NCBI GenBank assembly: GCA_031284065.1
Contig: JAITAP010000137.1
Coordinates: 1 to 8,993, forward strand
Origin: Prevotellaceae bacterium
GTDB lineage: Bacteria > Bacteroidota > Bacteroidia > Bacteroidales > UBA932
DNA: 8,993 nt
Direction: 5' to 3'
Position numbers and translations under genes: made by a program. Positions 1 through 5,308 of this stretch are shown here, in pieces (within the stretch, counting starts at the first letter, position 1; each line of letters starts with the position of its first letter). The notes below the pieces were generated by a model that was not told where the DNA came from, searched no databases, and worked only from the letters and a program-made list of their open reading frames with translations.

Positions 1-123
1 GCAATTGTGTTTTCAACGTTATTTGGCAATATCAAAAACGACATTTTATTATGTGTTTTCGGTTTTGTAACCGTATGCATCATGTTAGGAATAGGATTAA
101 TTTTAATAGGTAAAAAACAATGA
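1..123 (+). CDS. C-terminal end of an integral membrane protein, probably a transporter (partial)
   Basis: The reading frame is open from the first base and stops with TGA at 121-123, giving 40 residues. They form a hydrophobic tail: a short polar stretch (GNIKND) followed by one long hydrophobic segment ending in a positively charged GKKQ tail. That is what the last transmembrane helix of a multi-pass permease with a cytoplasmic C-terminus looks like. The stop overlaps the start of the next small membrane gene (ATGA), so the two are probably translationally coupled. Na+-coupled symporters of the NSS type often carry such a small partner, which makes a transporter plausible. The family cannot be settled from this fragment. 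The rest of the gene lies left of the window. Confidence 0.6.
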   Translation, partial: AIVFSTLFGNIKNDILLCVFGFVTVCIMLGIGLILIGKKQ

Positions 124-224
124 CAGCAGCAGCAATTACATTTAGCGGTATGATTTTAATAGCCTGCGCAGGCGGAATTTTCTTTTTTTTGCAAGACAAA
201 AAGAAAACTATGAGCTATAAATAG
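120..224 (+). CDS. Small single-span membrane protein (34 aa), possible transporter accessory subunit
   Basis: The start codon overlaps the stop of the upstream membrane gene (ATGA at 120-123). The product has a short N-terminus (MTAAA), one hydrophobic segment at about residues 5-24 containing a GG pair at 18-19, and a basic tail (QDKKK...SYK). Length, single span, basic tail and GG position resemble the small subunits encoded after bacterial NSS-type Na+ symporters (MetS-like). That assignment is inference from pattern only. The overlap with the preceding gene and the strong terminator about 80 nt downstream support a real terminal gene of an operon. The complementary strand is also open here, but I treat that frame as a shadow. 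Confidence 0.5.
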   Translation: MTAAAITFSGMILIACAGGIFFFLQDKKKTMSYK

Positions 225-233
225 TCCGACGCG

Positions 234-255
234 GAGGTGTTGCCTGCAACGCCTC
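234..255 (+). other. Short hairpin downstream of the small membrane gene
   Basis: The arms gaggtgttg (234-242) and caacgcctc (247-255) pair over 9 bp with one G-T wobble and a 4-nt loop. It begins 9 nt after the stop codon of the small membrane gene. No T-run follows it, so it is not an intrinsic terminator by itself. It may protect the transcript 3' end or be part of the downstream terminator region. Confidence 0.4.
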
Positions 256-301
256 TCCAGCCCTTTTGCCTTAGTGTCTTCTACTTCCCTAAAGAAAGAA
301 G

Positions 302-338
302 CGGCGTTAGTAGCACGAGTTACAACGCCGTTTTTTTT
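302..338 (+). terminator. Intrinsic terminator of the left-edge operon
   Basis: A 7-bp stem, cggcgtt (302-308) with aacgccg (324-330), is followed directly by eight T residues (331-338). After a one-base bulge the stem can add GTA/TAC (310-312 with 321-323). This is a classic Rho-independent terminator for plus-strand transcription and lies about 80 nt after the last plus-strand stop codon. On the minus strand the stem is followed only by a weak T-rich run, so termination of incoming minus-strand transcripts is less certain. Confidence 0.8.
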
Positions 339-339
339 A

Positions 340-388
340 TGCCGCCAAAATCTGTAAATTCTGCAAATTCTGTAATTCTGTAAATTCG
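340..388. repeat. Tandem AT-rich short repeat (tctgtaaat-like units)
   Basis: Between 349 and 387 there are about four degenerate 8-9 bp units reading tctgtaaat, tctgcaaat, tctgtaat and tctgtaaat. Related words (aattctgcaa, tatgtaaatt) occur in the gap left of trpS at 6484-6550, so this looks like a dispersed low-complexity intergenic repeat family. One unit, TAAATTCG at 381-388, is one base away from the TAnnTTTG -7 box and could serve as a weak plus-strand promoter for the RNA candidate that follows. Confidence 0.5.
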
Positions 389-403
389 AGGGGTATAAGT
401 ATC

Positions 404-600
404 TACGTAAACACCTCATTTCTACCTAATTGTCTTAACAAAACAACCTCAGTAGCAAGAGCGTTGTAAATATCCAATCAACATAATTGCCTCATTACGA
501 GGTGATTGAATTAAGTGATGAGGTCGGGGGTATTATAATTTGTCCCCTGCTACTGAGCTTGTTCTGCTGTTTTTAATTAGGTGAAAATGAGGTTTTACGC
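404..600 (+). ncRNA. Candidate structured RNA: ~195-nt long imperfect hairpin, 6S-like in outline
   Basis: The region folds on itself in nested order. An outer stem pairs 406-430 with 576-599, about 23 pairs with one bulge (c412) and a 2-base mismatch. A second stem pairs 442-456 with 549-563, 14 of 15 positions, with a single C-C mismatch at 447/558. A terminal stem pairs 490-498 with 515-523, 9 bp including one wobble. Between them lie an internal loop (431-441/564-575) and a large bubble (457-489/524-548). In the 3' side of the bubble, gggg (526-529) can instead pair with cccc (544-547). A long closing stem, a big central bubble and a terminal stem in about 190 nt is the outline of 6S RNA. 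I do not recognise the primary sequence, so 6S identity is a guess. Strand is uncertain; plus is favoured by the weak TAAATTCG box at 381-388. A MITE-like element is the main alternative. Confidence 0.5.
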
Positions 601-642
601 TACCGTCTTGCCTTTTCCCTGTGGGGTAACCGGTCGTCGCTG

Positions 643-674
643 AAACGCACGCTGTGCGTCTCTACACGCTACGC
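643..674 (-). repeat. Dispersed extragenic palindrome, copy 1
   Basis: On the minus strand this reads gcgtagcgtgtagagacgca followed by cagcgtgcgttt. It contains the hairpin acgcac/gtgcgt (645-650 with 654-659 on the plus strand). The same 30-odd-base element occurs at about 8806-8840 in the opposite orientation with few changes, so it is a dispersed extragenic repeat rather than a gene-specific site. Confidence 0.65.
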
Positions 675-706
675 ACCAAAAAAAGGGACGGTGGTGGGGT
701 GGGAGG

Positions 707-752
707 TTCCTCGCTTCGCTCGGAATGACGGGCTGATGGATGGAATGACGGG
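707..752. repeat. Extragenic repeat with 'ggaatgacggg' direct copies
   Basis: The segment contains tcctcgcttcgctcggaatg (709-728) running into acggg, a word I recognise as recurring in intergenic DNA of many unrelated bacterial genomes. It is followed by a second ggaatgacggg at 742-752, a direct repeat of the one at 722-732. It lies just downstream of the exported phosphatase-family gene on the minus strand and ends 14 nt before its stop codon at 767. Confidence 0.5.
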
Positions 753-766
753 TGCGCTATTTTCTC

Positions 767-1519
767 TCACTCAATTCTCACGTCCACGTACAGCGGGCGG
801 TGGTCTGAGGCTACCGGCTCGTTCAGCACGCCTTGCGTAAGCGCGGTGTAGCGATTGTTGCCGTAGCCAAAGATAAAATCAATACACTGCGTGGGGCTGT
901 CGGCGGGGAAAGTGCCATTTTGGTAGTCGCTCAGGAGGGTAAATTTTTTGCCCAGCGCAGCCAGCTCGGGGTCGCCGTACTCTGCGTTCATGTCTCCCGC
1001 CAAAATGAGCGGTTTTTGCACATCTTTTACGGCCTCAAGGATAAGCGGGATGGCGCGCTTCCTGCTTTCTTGCTCCACATCAAGGTGAGTGCAGCAAACG
1101 AAGTACCGGCCGAACTCCGCTATCAAAAGCGTGCGCTTTTCCTCTCCGGGCAGCGCGACCTGCCTAAATCCTAAAGGTTTTTCCTTTGAGAGAATACCAA
1201 CGCCGTATTTTCCGCCCTGAAAATCAATGGCGGGTGCAAATATTCCGTGCAGCTGCGTTCGCTCGGCAAGCTCTTTCAGGACAAACGCATTGCCGCTGCG
1301 CACGGTGGCGCTGTCCACCTCCTGTACGGCAACCACATCGGGCTGCACGCGGTTGATTACATTCGCCACGCGCCGGTAGTCGGTAATGCTGTCCATTCCG
1401 GTGCAATTCCTCACGTTATAGGTCATTACCCTGAAAGAGTTCTCTTGCTTGGGCGGTATGGCTTGAGCGTTGGCTATAGCCCCCAACAGAAGCAGGAGCG
1501 CGGTAGTGGAAGTGTGCAT
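767..1519 (-). CDS. Exported endonuclease/exonuclease/phosphatase (EEP) family protein
   Basis: This is a 250-residue member of the EEP superfamily (DNase I, ExoIII, inositol-phosphatase and sphingomyelinase fold), metal-dependent phosphodiesterases. From the chosen start the motifs appear in the expected order: MTYNVRN with Asn35; VQEVD with metal-binding Glu67; GILSK; CTHLD with His145; GDMNAE with Asp176 and Asn178; IDFIF with Asp214; and SDHRPL with Asp239 and catalytic His240. All key residues are present, so the enzyme should be active. Residues 1-20 form a signal peptide (MHTSTTALLLLLG...ANAQA, cleavage before IPP) with no lipobox Cys, so it should act in the periplasm or outside. A start 33 nt upstream would add 11 residues before the signal peptide and overlap the Nudix gene, so I prefer Met at 1519. 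It follows the Nudix gene by 19 nt and probably shares its promoter. The substrate cannot be told. Confidence 0.9.
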   Translation of the reverse strand: MHTSTTALLLLLGAIANAQAIPPKQENSFRVMTYNVRNCTGMDSITDYRRVANVINRVQPDVVAVQEVDSATVRSGNAFVLKELAERTQLHGIFAPAIDFQGGKYGVGILSKEKPLGFRQVALPGEEKRTLLIAEFGRYFVCCTHLDVEQESRKRAIPLILEAVKDVQKPLILAGDMNAEYGDPELAALGKKFTLLSDYQNGTFPADSPTQCIDFIFGYGNNRYTALTQGVLNEPVASDHRPLYVDVRIE

Positions 1520-1538
1520 AAAATTCAAAGGGGGAGCC

Positions 1539-2063
1539 CTAAGCTCTGACAACTAAATTTTCCTTACCCTGTAGCGCACGGTGAAATTCCCCCTCGAAAG
1601 TGGGCGTAAAAATGCCTTTTCCCAGCGCGGCCAACACCTCCTCCATGCTCCAGAAGCGACCTTCGCTCACCTCATCCCCGTCGGGGTGCGGAGGCGACGC
1701 AAGGGTAGCGTAGTAAACGTACGCCAGCTCGCGCTCAACCTCCGACTCGCAAACGTACCGGAACAAAAAAAAGAAAGTAATGTTGCGCAGCCCGAGCTCT
1801 TCGTCCGCCTCTCGAATCAGCGCCGTACCGGCCTCCTCTCCGAACTCCACGTGGCCGCCCACCGACGTGTCCCACAGCCCCGGGTAGGTGTCCTTGTGCG
1901 CGGAGCGTTTTTGCAGGTATATCCGCCCCTGCCTGTCGAAGCAGTGGAGGTGCACCACCGGGTGCAGCAGCTTGCTACCGCTGTGGCACTCGGCGCGGGT
2001 CGCCTTGCCCGTTACCTTTCCGTCGGTATCCACCAGCGGAAAAAATTCAGAATTTTCAAACAT
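1539..2063 (-). CDS. Nudix hydrolase (IPP isomerase-like / YfcD-like)
   Basis: This 174-residue protein carries a textbook Nudix box at residues 70-92, with G70, E76, R84-E85, E88-E89 and G91 in the GX5EX7REUXEEXGU spacing; the acidic residues bind Mg2+. The N-terminus (FPLVDTDGKVTGKATRAECH), the HPVVHLHCFD stretch and the QKRSAHKDTYPGLWDTSVGG segment are the layout of the isopentenyl-diphosphate isomerase-like Nudix subgroup, which includes E. coli YfcD. The members I know from this subgroup are mostly uncharacterised hydrolases. True IPP isomerase activity cannot be assumed. No signal peptide is present, so it is cytosolic. It is the first gene of a two-gene unit with the exported EEP enzyme. 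A TAnnTTTG box lies at 2131-2138, with an 8-bp palindrome between it and the start. Confidence 0.9.
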   Translation of the reverse strand: MFENSEFFPLVDTDGKVTGKATRAECHSGSKLLHPVVHLHCFDRQGRIYLQKRSAHKDTYPGLWDTSVGGHVEFGEEAGTALIREADEELGLRNITFFFLFRYVCESEVERELAYVYYATLASPPHPDGDEVSEGRFWSMEEVLAALGKGIFTPTFEGEFHRALQGKENLVVRA

Positions 2064-2081
2064 TTTGTAGCGTGTTTTACG

Positions 2082-2100
2082 GCAAGCGCCATGCGCTTGC
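2082..2100 (-). promoter_or_regulatory. Palindrome in the Nudix gene leader
   Basis: A perfect 8-bp inverted repeat, gcaagcgc (2082-2089) and gcgcttgc (2093-2100) with a 3-nt loop, begins 18 nt upstream of the Nudix start codon and lies downstream of the -7 box. It would form a stable hairpin in the mRNA leader or a dyad for a DNA-binding protein. No T-run follows on the minus strand, so it is not an attenuator of the usual type. Confidence 0.45.
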
Positions 2101-2130
2101 GCAAGTGTGTACAGCGAAATTTACCGGACG

Positions 2131-2138
2131 CAAAAGTA
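2131..2138 (-). promoter_or_regulatory. -7 box for the Nudix-EEP unit
   Basis: On the minus strand this reads TACTTTTG, a full match to the Bacteroidota -7 consensus TAnnTTTG. It lies about 70 nt upstream of the Nudix start codon and 24 nt after the stop of the outer-membrane gene, in the small gap where a promoter is expected. A clear TTTG at -33 is missing; only a weak ATTG (2156-2159) is near. Confidence 0.55.
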
Positions 2139-2161
2139 CAAAAAATATCTTTACTCAATTC

Positions 2162-2938
2162 TCACTCCAGCCTAATCCCGATGGAGAGCGCCGGGAGGTC
2201 TTTGGGGAGTGCACCGCTAAAAGCGTCCGTCAGGCGGTAGCGGGCAAAAATGGCAAAGCTTTCCCACCCTATCTGCGCTACCGCAGAGGCCGTGAATGCG
2301 TTGAACATATCGTCTTCGTGGAAATTTTGCTTGCCGTCGTAGGGGTAGTACAGCTTGTAGAATCGGCTGAACGCCCAATCGCCCTGAACGCCCAAGTCGA
2401 GGTAGTGCTTTTTGGGAATAAGGTAGAAGCGGGTAAATACGCCCAGCGCAAGGTTGTTGCTGCGGAACGCCTGCTTTTTGATTTCGCCGGCTGCGTATGG
2501 CAGCGGGGACGAGCCGATAACCGCTGCCCTGAAAACCGAATCGCTTAGCGCATCCTTCAGGCGGTAGTGGTAGAACGAGTACTGAAACGTTCCGCCTGCG
2601 GCCAGCCTGCTGTTGAAGTGGGTGTACCAGCGGCACCCCAGGTCAAAGTTGTAGGAGTTGCCGCCCCTGACGGCGTAGTAGCCGCTGCCGTCGCCGGGAA
2701 CTGCGAACCCGAACCCGATAAAGCCTGTGCTTTTACTCTTGTAGTACGGGCTTCTTTGGGGTTTTGGGTCACTCTTCGGCGGGTTTACCTGTAGCAGGCG
2801 CTCGTGCGCGACATGCTCGTAGGTCGTATCGTTTTTCCTGAAAGTAATTTCCAAGCTGCCTATTCTGACGGACGTTTGCGCAGCGGCTGTGCCTCCTGCA
2901 AGGCAGGCGAGGCAGAGAGTGGTGATGGTCTTTTTCAT
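2162..2938 (-). CDS. Outer-membrane beta-barrel protein, last gene of the sigma operon
   Basis: This 258-residue protein has a cleavable signal peptide (MKKTITTLCL...GGTAAA, cut before QTS at about residue 20). From about residue 70 on, alternating aromatic/hydrophobic beta-strand patterns dominate: TGFIGFGFAV, NFDLGCRWYTHF, LAAGGTFQYSFYHYRL, NNLALGVFTRFYLI, YLDLGVQGDWAF and FAIFARYRL. The C-terminus is PALSIGIRLE, like the closing strand of Bacteroidota 8-10-strand barrels. I infer an outer-membrane barrel of the OmpA/PorT-like size class but recognise no specific family. Residues 21-65 form a polar periplasmic linker (RIGSLEITFRKND...). It begins 18 nt after the DUF4252 gene and is presumably co-transcribed with it and the sigma factor. 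That makes it a candidate target or effector of the envelope response. Confidence 0.8.
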   Translation of the reverse strand: MKKTITTLCLACLAGGTAAAQTSVRIGSLEITFRKNDTTYEHVAHERLLQVNPPKSDPKPQRSPYYKSKSTGFIGFGFAVPGDGSGYYAVRGGNSYNFDLGCRWYTHFNSRLAAGGTFQYSFYHYRLKDALSDSVFRAAVIGSSPLPYAAGEIKKQAFRSNNLALGVFTRFYLIPKKHYLDLGVQGDWAFSRFYKLYYPYDGKQNFHEDDMFNAFTASAVAQIGWESFAIFARYRLTDAFSGALPKDLPALSIGIRLE

Positions 2939-2956
2939 TTTTATATATTTTGTTGA

Positions 2957-3493
2957 TTAGTTTTTTTTGTCGCGACTTCCCGAAACGCCGATTTTTCCGC
3001 TCATTACGGCCTCCGTCAGGCTTGCGTCAATGTCGCCGGACAGGTACATAATGGAGGTGGATTGTTGCCCAAAAATGATGACGAGCAACGCGCTTACCCG
3101 CTTGTCTCCGGCGATTGCGGGGGGATTTTGGGCGTAAAGCGACATGCGCTCGTTTGTCATCTTTGCCTTCATGATTTGCGTGTAGCTCTTTTGCAGGGCA
3201 GGCTTTAGCTCCGACGTCAGCTTTTCCGCCAGCCCGTCGCTTGTAACGTTAAGGATACGCAGCTCCATAATTTTGGAGAGCAGCTCCTTTGTGTTCCGGT
3301 CCTGCGCCTTGCCGTTTTTCATCATTGCCAGCATGGTTGGGGAAATGGTGATAGACTCCACGCCTTCCTTTTCTTCGTAAGCGTCCAAAATCTTGGGGAC
3401 GGAGTCTTCGGGGACGATTTTTTGTCCGTAAGCGTTCGCCGCCGCCGCGCTCATCAGCGCAGCAAGCATAAGCAGGTTTATGGCCTTTTTCAT
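2957..3493 (-). CDS. Exported DUF4252-like protein
   Basis: This protein has 178 residues from the start at 3493; an ATG 9 nt upstream at 3502 is equally possible. It opens with a signal peptide (MKKAINLLMLAALMS...ANA, residues 1 to about 21). The mature part matches the pattern I know for DUF4252: a KILDAYEEKEGVESITISPTM opening, then LLSKIMELRILNV, and later helical and strand segments ending in ALLVIIFG and SIMYLSGDID. The family has no known catalytic function and is found mainly in Bacteroidota, typically in operons with ECF sigma factors, as here. It is probably periplasmic or surface-linked; no lipobox Cys is visible. The basic tail SRDKKN is polar. It lies about 21 nt after the anti-sigma-like gene and 18 nt before the beta-barrel gene. 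Confidence 0.8.
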   Translation of the reverse strand: MKKAINLLMLAALMSAAAANAYGQKIVPEDSVPKILDAYEEKEGVESITISPTMLAMMKNGKAQDRNTKELLSKIMELRILNVTSDGLAEKLTSELKPALQKSYTQIMKAKMTNERMSLYAQNPPAIAGDKRVSALLVIIFGQQSTSIMYLSGDIDASLTEAVMSGKIGVSGSRDKKN

Positions 3494-3514
3494 TTTTAGC
3501 ATGTTTTTATTTAG

Positions 3515-4036
3515 TTATTTGGTTGTAGAGGTAACAAAAATCATGTTATCCGCTTGCCGGAGCATTTGGCGGATTTTGTCCAGCTGTTCAAGGCTCCGGC
3601 TTGCGTCGTGCAGCTTTTCAAAGGGCTCCATGCTTGCCTTGGCGTGCTGCATGGAGGCGGCAAGCATTTGCAGCTTGGCGTCGGCGAGCTGCATGGCGGC
3701 CTCCTTGTCGTACACCCGCTTGCCGTCCACGTAGTAGGTGTAGCCGTCTTGCGTTGGCGCAAGCGTCTTGAGGGTTACCATCAGGGCTACAGCGGCGGCG
3801 GCGGCCGTTGCCGCAAGCGTCCACCGGCGCAGCCTGAGGGCGTTGCCGCTGCCCGTCGGCGCGGGGCAGGTTACCGCCCTTTCGTGGGCGTAAAAGGCAA
3901 ATAATGCGCTGTAGGGTTTTAGCGTTGCCGGCACGTTGCCTTTGGCGAAAAAACGCCGCAACTCCTGCTCCTCAGGCAGCGAGGTAGCCCCGTCAAAGTA
4001 CCGCTCAAGCAACGCCTTTATTTTCTGTTCATCCAT
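3515..4036 (-). CDS. Single-span membrane protein, probable anti-sigma factor
   Basis: This 173-residue protein starts 5 nt after the sigma-factor stop codon. Residues 1-70 are cytoplasmic in style, opening with KIKALLERYFDGATSLPEEQ, a helical start common in Bacteroidota proteins encoded beside ECF sigma factors. One transmembrane segment follows at about residues 72-90 (WTLAATAAAAAVALMVTL). The C-terminal 80 residues are an Ala-, Met-, Gln- and Lys-rich helical, possibly coiled-coil domain (about 110-163) that should face the periplasm. There is no zinc-type HxxxCxxC motif and no FecR domain, so it is not one of the standard anti-sigma classes. Position and topology suggest it holds the sigma factor at the membrane until a periplasmic signal arrives. 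This role is inferred. Confidence 0.75.
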   Translation of the reverse strand: MDEQKIKALLERYFDGATSLPEEQELRRFFAKGNVPATLKPYSALFAFYAHERAVTCPAPTGSGNALRLRRWTLAATAAAAAVALMVTLKTLAPTQDGYTYYVDGKRVYDKEAAMQLADAKLQMLAASMQHAKASMEPFEKLHDASRSLEQLDKIRQMLRQADNMIFVTSTTK

Positions 4037-4041
4037 AGCTG

Positions 4042-4533
4042 CTACTGTTTAAAAAGTTGTTCGCGTATTTTTTGCCGCGCGCGCGACAGGCCGGTGCGTA
4101 CCGCGCCCTCGCTCATGCCGAGTATCTCTGCTACTTCGTCCAGCTCGTAGCCCTCAACGTCGCGCAGGCGAATCACCATTTGCTGCTGCACCGGCAAGCC
4201 TTCTATCAGCTTTTTGACCTGCGCCACCATGTCGGCTTGCTCTACGCTTGCGTAGGGCGTTTGCTCATGCGCGGTGTGGGCAGACTTGGTCAGCTCGTCG
4301 GTTTTGCCTTGCATGGAGCGCAGGTAGTCCATGCAGCGGTTTTTCACGGCGCTCATTGCATACGCTTCCACGCTTCGCACCGAGCCTAAGCTTGTCCGCC
4401 TTTTCCAAAGGTTCATGCTCACATCCTGAATCACGTCTTCGGCTTCATCGCGCCGCTTGACAAAGGCGAGAGCAAAACGGTACATCTTGGGTCTCAGCTG
4501 CGCTACCATTTGATTAAAACCGGTTTTATCCAT
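4042..4533 (-). CDS. ECF-type RNA polymerase sigma factor
   Basis: This 163-residue protein has the two-domain ECF layout. Region 2 spans residues 8-74, with the core-binding and -10-melting stretch FVKRRDEAEDVIQDVSMNLW at 24-43 and NRCMDYLR at 65-72. Region 4 spans about 103-157, with LPVQQQMVIRLRDVEGYELD followed by the helix-turn-helix EVAEILGMSEGAVRTGLSRA that contacts the -35 element. The linker at about 75-100 is polar and variable. There is no region 1 or 3. It heads a four-gene unit with a membrane anti-sigma-like protein, a DUF4252 protein and a beta-barrel, so it most likely controls this unit and other envelope genes. A TAnnTTTG box stands about 77 nt upstream of the start codon. 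Confidence 0.93.
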   Translation of the reverse strand: MDKTGFNQMVAQLRPKMYRFALAFVKRRDEAEDVIQDVSMNLWKRRTSLGSVRSVEAYAMSAVKNRCMDYLRSMQGKTDELTKSAHTAHEQTPYASVEQADMVAQVKKLIEGLPVQQQMVIRLRDVEGYELDEVAEILGMSEGAVRTGLSRARQKIREQLFKQ

Positions 4534-4609
4534 TCAGATAGAGGCAAGTTGTTTTTTGTTGATTGACGCTGTTTCGACAGGAAGACGAAGCAGCGCGAAA
4601 TTTGTTACA

Positions 4610-4617
4610 CAAAAGTA
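4610..4617 (-). promoter_or_regulatory. -7 box for the sigma operon
   Basis: On the minus strand this reads TACTTTTG, a full TAnnTTTG match, placed between the lipoate ligase stop (4657) and the sigma-factor start (4533). The transcript leader would be about 70 nt. No TTTG is visible at -33. This may be the basal housekeeping promoter; a self-recognised ECF promoter cannot be identified from one site. Confidence 0.5.
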
Positions 4618-4656
4618 CGTGAAAATGTGTTTTACGCAGCACGGACGGGGGAAAAT

Positions 4657-5295
4657 TCAGGGCAGTGGCTCCGCCATTTGGAACTCGCGCCGCAAAAAGT
4701 CGGCTATTCGCCGCAGGAATTGCTCGGTTGTTTCGTGGGCAGGCAGCAGCGGGGCAATGTTTGCCACCTTGTCGGGGATGGATGGGATACCTTTTTTTCG
4801 CAGCGCAGGGTTGCCCTTGAGCGCGCGCTCAAGCCATTGCAGGTTGGCGTTGTGGAGCAGCGTGCCGTGAAAGAGCTGCCGGCTGCCCGAAACGTGCGAG
4901 GCTGTTCCCGAAATTTTGTACCCGCCGCACCGTATCTCTTTTCGGCTGCCGGCAACAGCGTCCAACCCAAACGCCCGTAGCGCCGCCACCATAGGGGCGG
5001 TAAAATCGCGGTCGAGCGCGAGCGCACCGCCCGTATTCACGATAAAGGCGTAGTTGATGTTTCCCTCGTCGTGGTAAACAGCGCCGCCTCCCGAAATTCT
5101 TCGCACCACCGGAATGTGCCGCTCGGCGCAAAACTGTTCGTCAACCTCCGCCGCTATCGTTTGGTGTCTCCCCACAACTACGGAGGGCGAGTTGATGTAC
5201 AGCAGCAGAGTATCGTCGCTGCGCTCTTTCAGCAGGCGTTCCTCCAGCGCACAGTTGCGGGCTGAATCGTTCCACAGGCTACGCATGATTTGCAT
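4657..5295 (-). CDS. lplA: Lipoate-protein ligase A family protein (short form)
   Basis: This enzyme attaches lipoate (through lipoyl-AMP) to a lysine of lipoyl domains such as the 2-oxoacid dehydrogenase E2 or GcvH. The 212-residue product holds the BPL/LPL catalytic core: LLLYINSPSVVVGRHQ (30-45), the lipoate-binding RRISGGGAVYHDEGN loop (65-79), the KISG motif with the adenylate-binding Lys127, and FHGTLL (142-147). After about residue 160 only a short tail remains, so the separate C-terminal domain of E. coli LplA is missing. Family members that lack it may need a partner protein or act as transferases. I set the start at Met 5295 because upstream in-frame codons run into the intergenic repeat and give non-family sequence. 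Met 5286 is also possible. No promoter is evident in the 107-nt gap after trpS, so read-through from trpS is possible. Confidence 0.87.
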   Translation of the reverse strand: MQIMRSLWNDSARNCALEERLLKERSDDTLLLYINSPSVVVGRHQTIAAEVDEQFCAERHIPVVRRISGGGAVYHDEGNINYAFIVNTGGALALDRDFTAPMVAALRAFGLDAVAGSRKEIRCGGYKISGTASHVSGSRQLFHGTLLHNANLQWLERALKGNPALRKKGIPSIPDKVANIAPLLPAHETTEQFLRRIADFLRREFQMAEPLP

Positions 5296-5308
5296 GGGAA
5301 GAAAATCG

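Larger units (their letters stand above)
225..766. other. 540-nt region without a protein gene
   Basis: No frame here has a convincing protein. The one long minus-strand frame (156-419) runs antisense through the small membrane gene, the terminator and the AT repeats, and gives an implausible basic peptide. The region sits between convergent units: plus-strand genes end at 224 and minus-strand genes end at 767. Its contents (hairpin, terminator, AT repeat, structured RNA candidate, two dispersed repeats) are listed separately. Nothing further is visible in 601-642 or 675-706. Confidence 0.7.

Noticed and set aside
156..419. An 87-codon open frame on the minus strand
   Set aside because: It runs antisense to the small membrane gene, through the terminator stem and the AT repeat. 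Its peptide is basic and Cys/Arg-rich with no domain pattern. The plus-strand reading with the ATGA overlap explains the left part better.
764..780. Shared word actcaattctcac at the ends of the EEP and beta-barrel genes (about 768-780 and 2153-2165)
   Set aside because: Only 13 bp, with the stop codon in a different place in each copy; most likely chance.
833..1174. Long plus-strand open frames opposite the minus-strand genes (also at 1581-2240, 5501-6184 and 8040-8771)
   Set aside because: They are shadows of well-supported minus-strand genes with clear family motifs, and their translations show none.
1520..1552. Upstream start (MSELRAPP...) for the EEP gene
   Set aside because: The extra 11 residues precede a clean signal peptide and overlap the end of the Nudix gene; Met at 1519 gives a normal exported protein.
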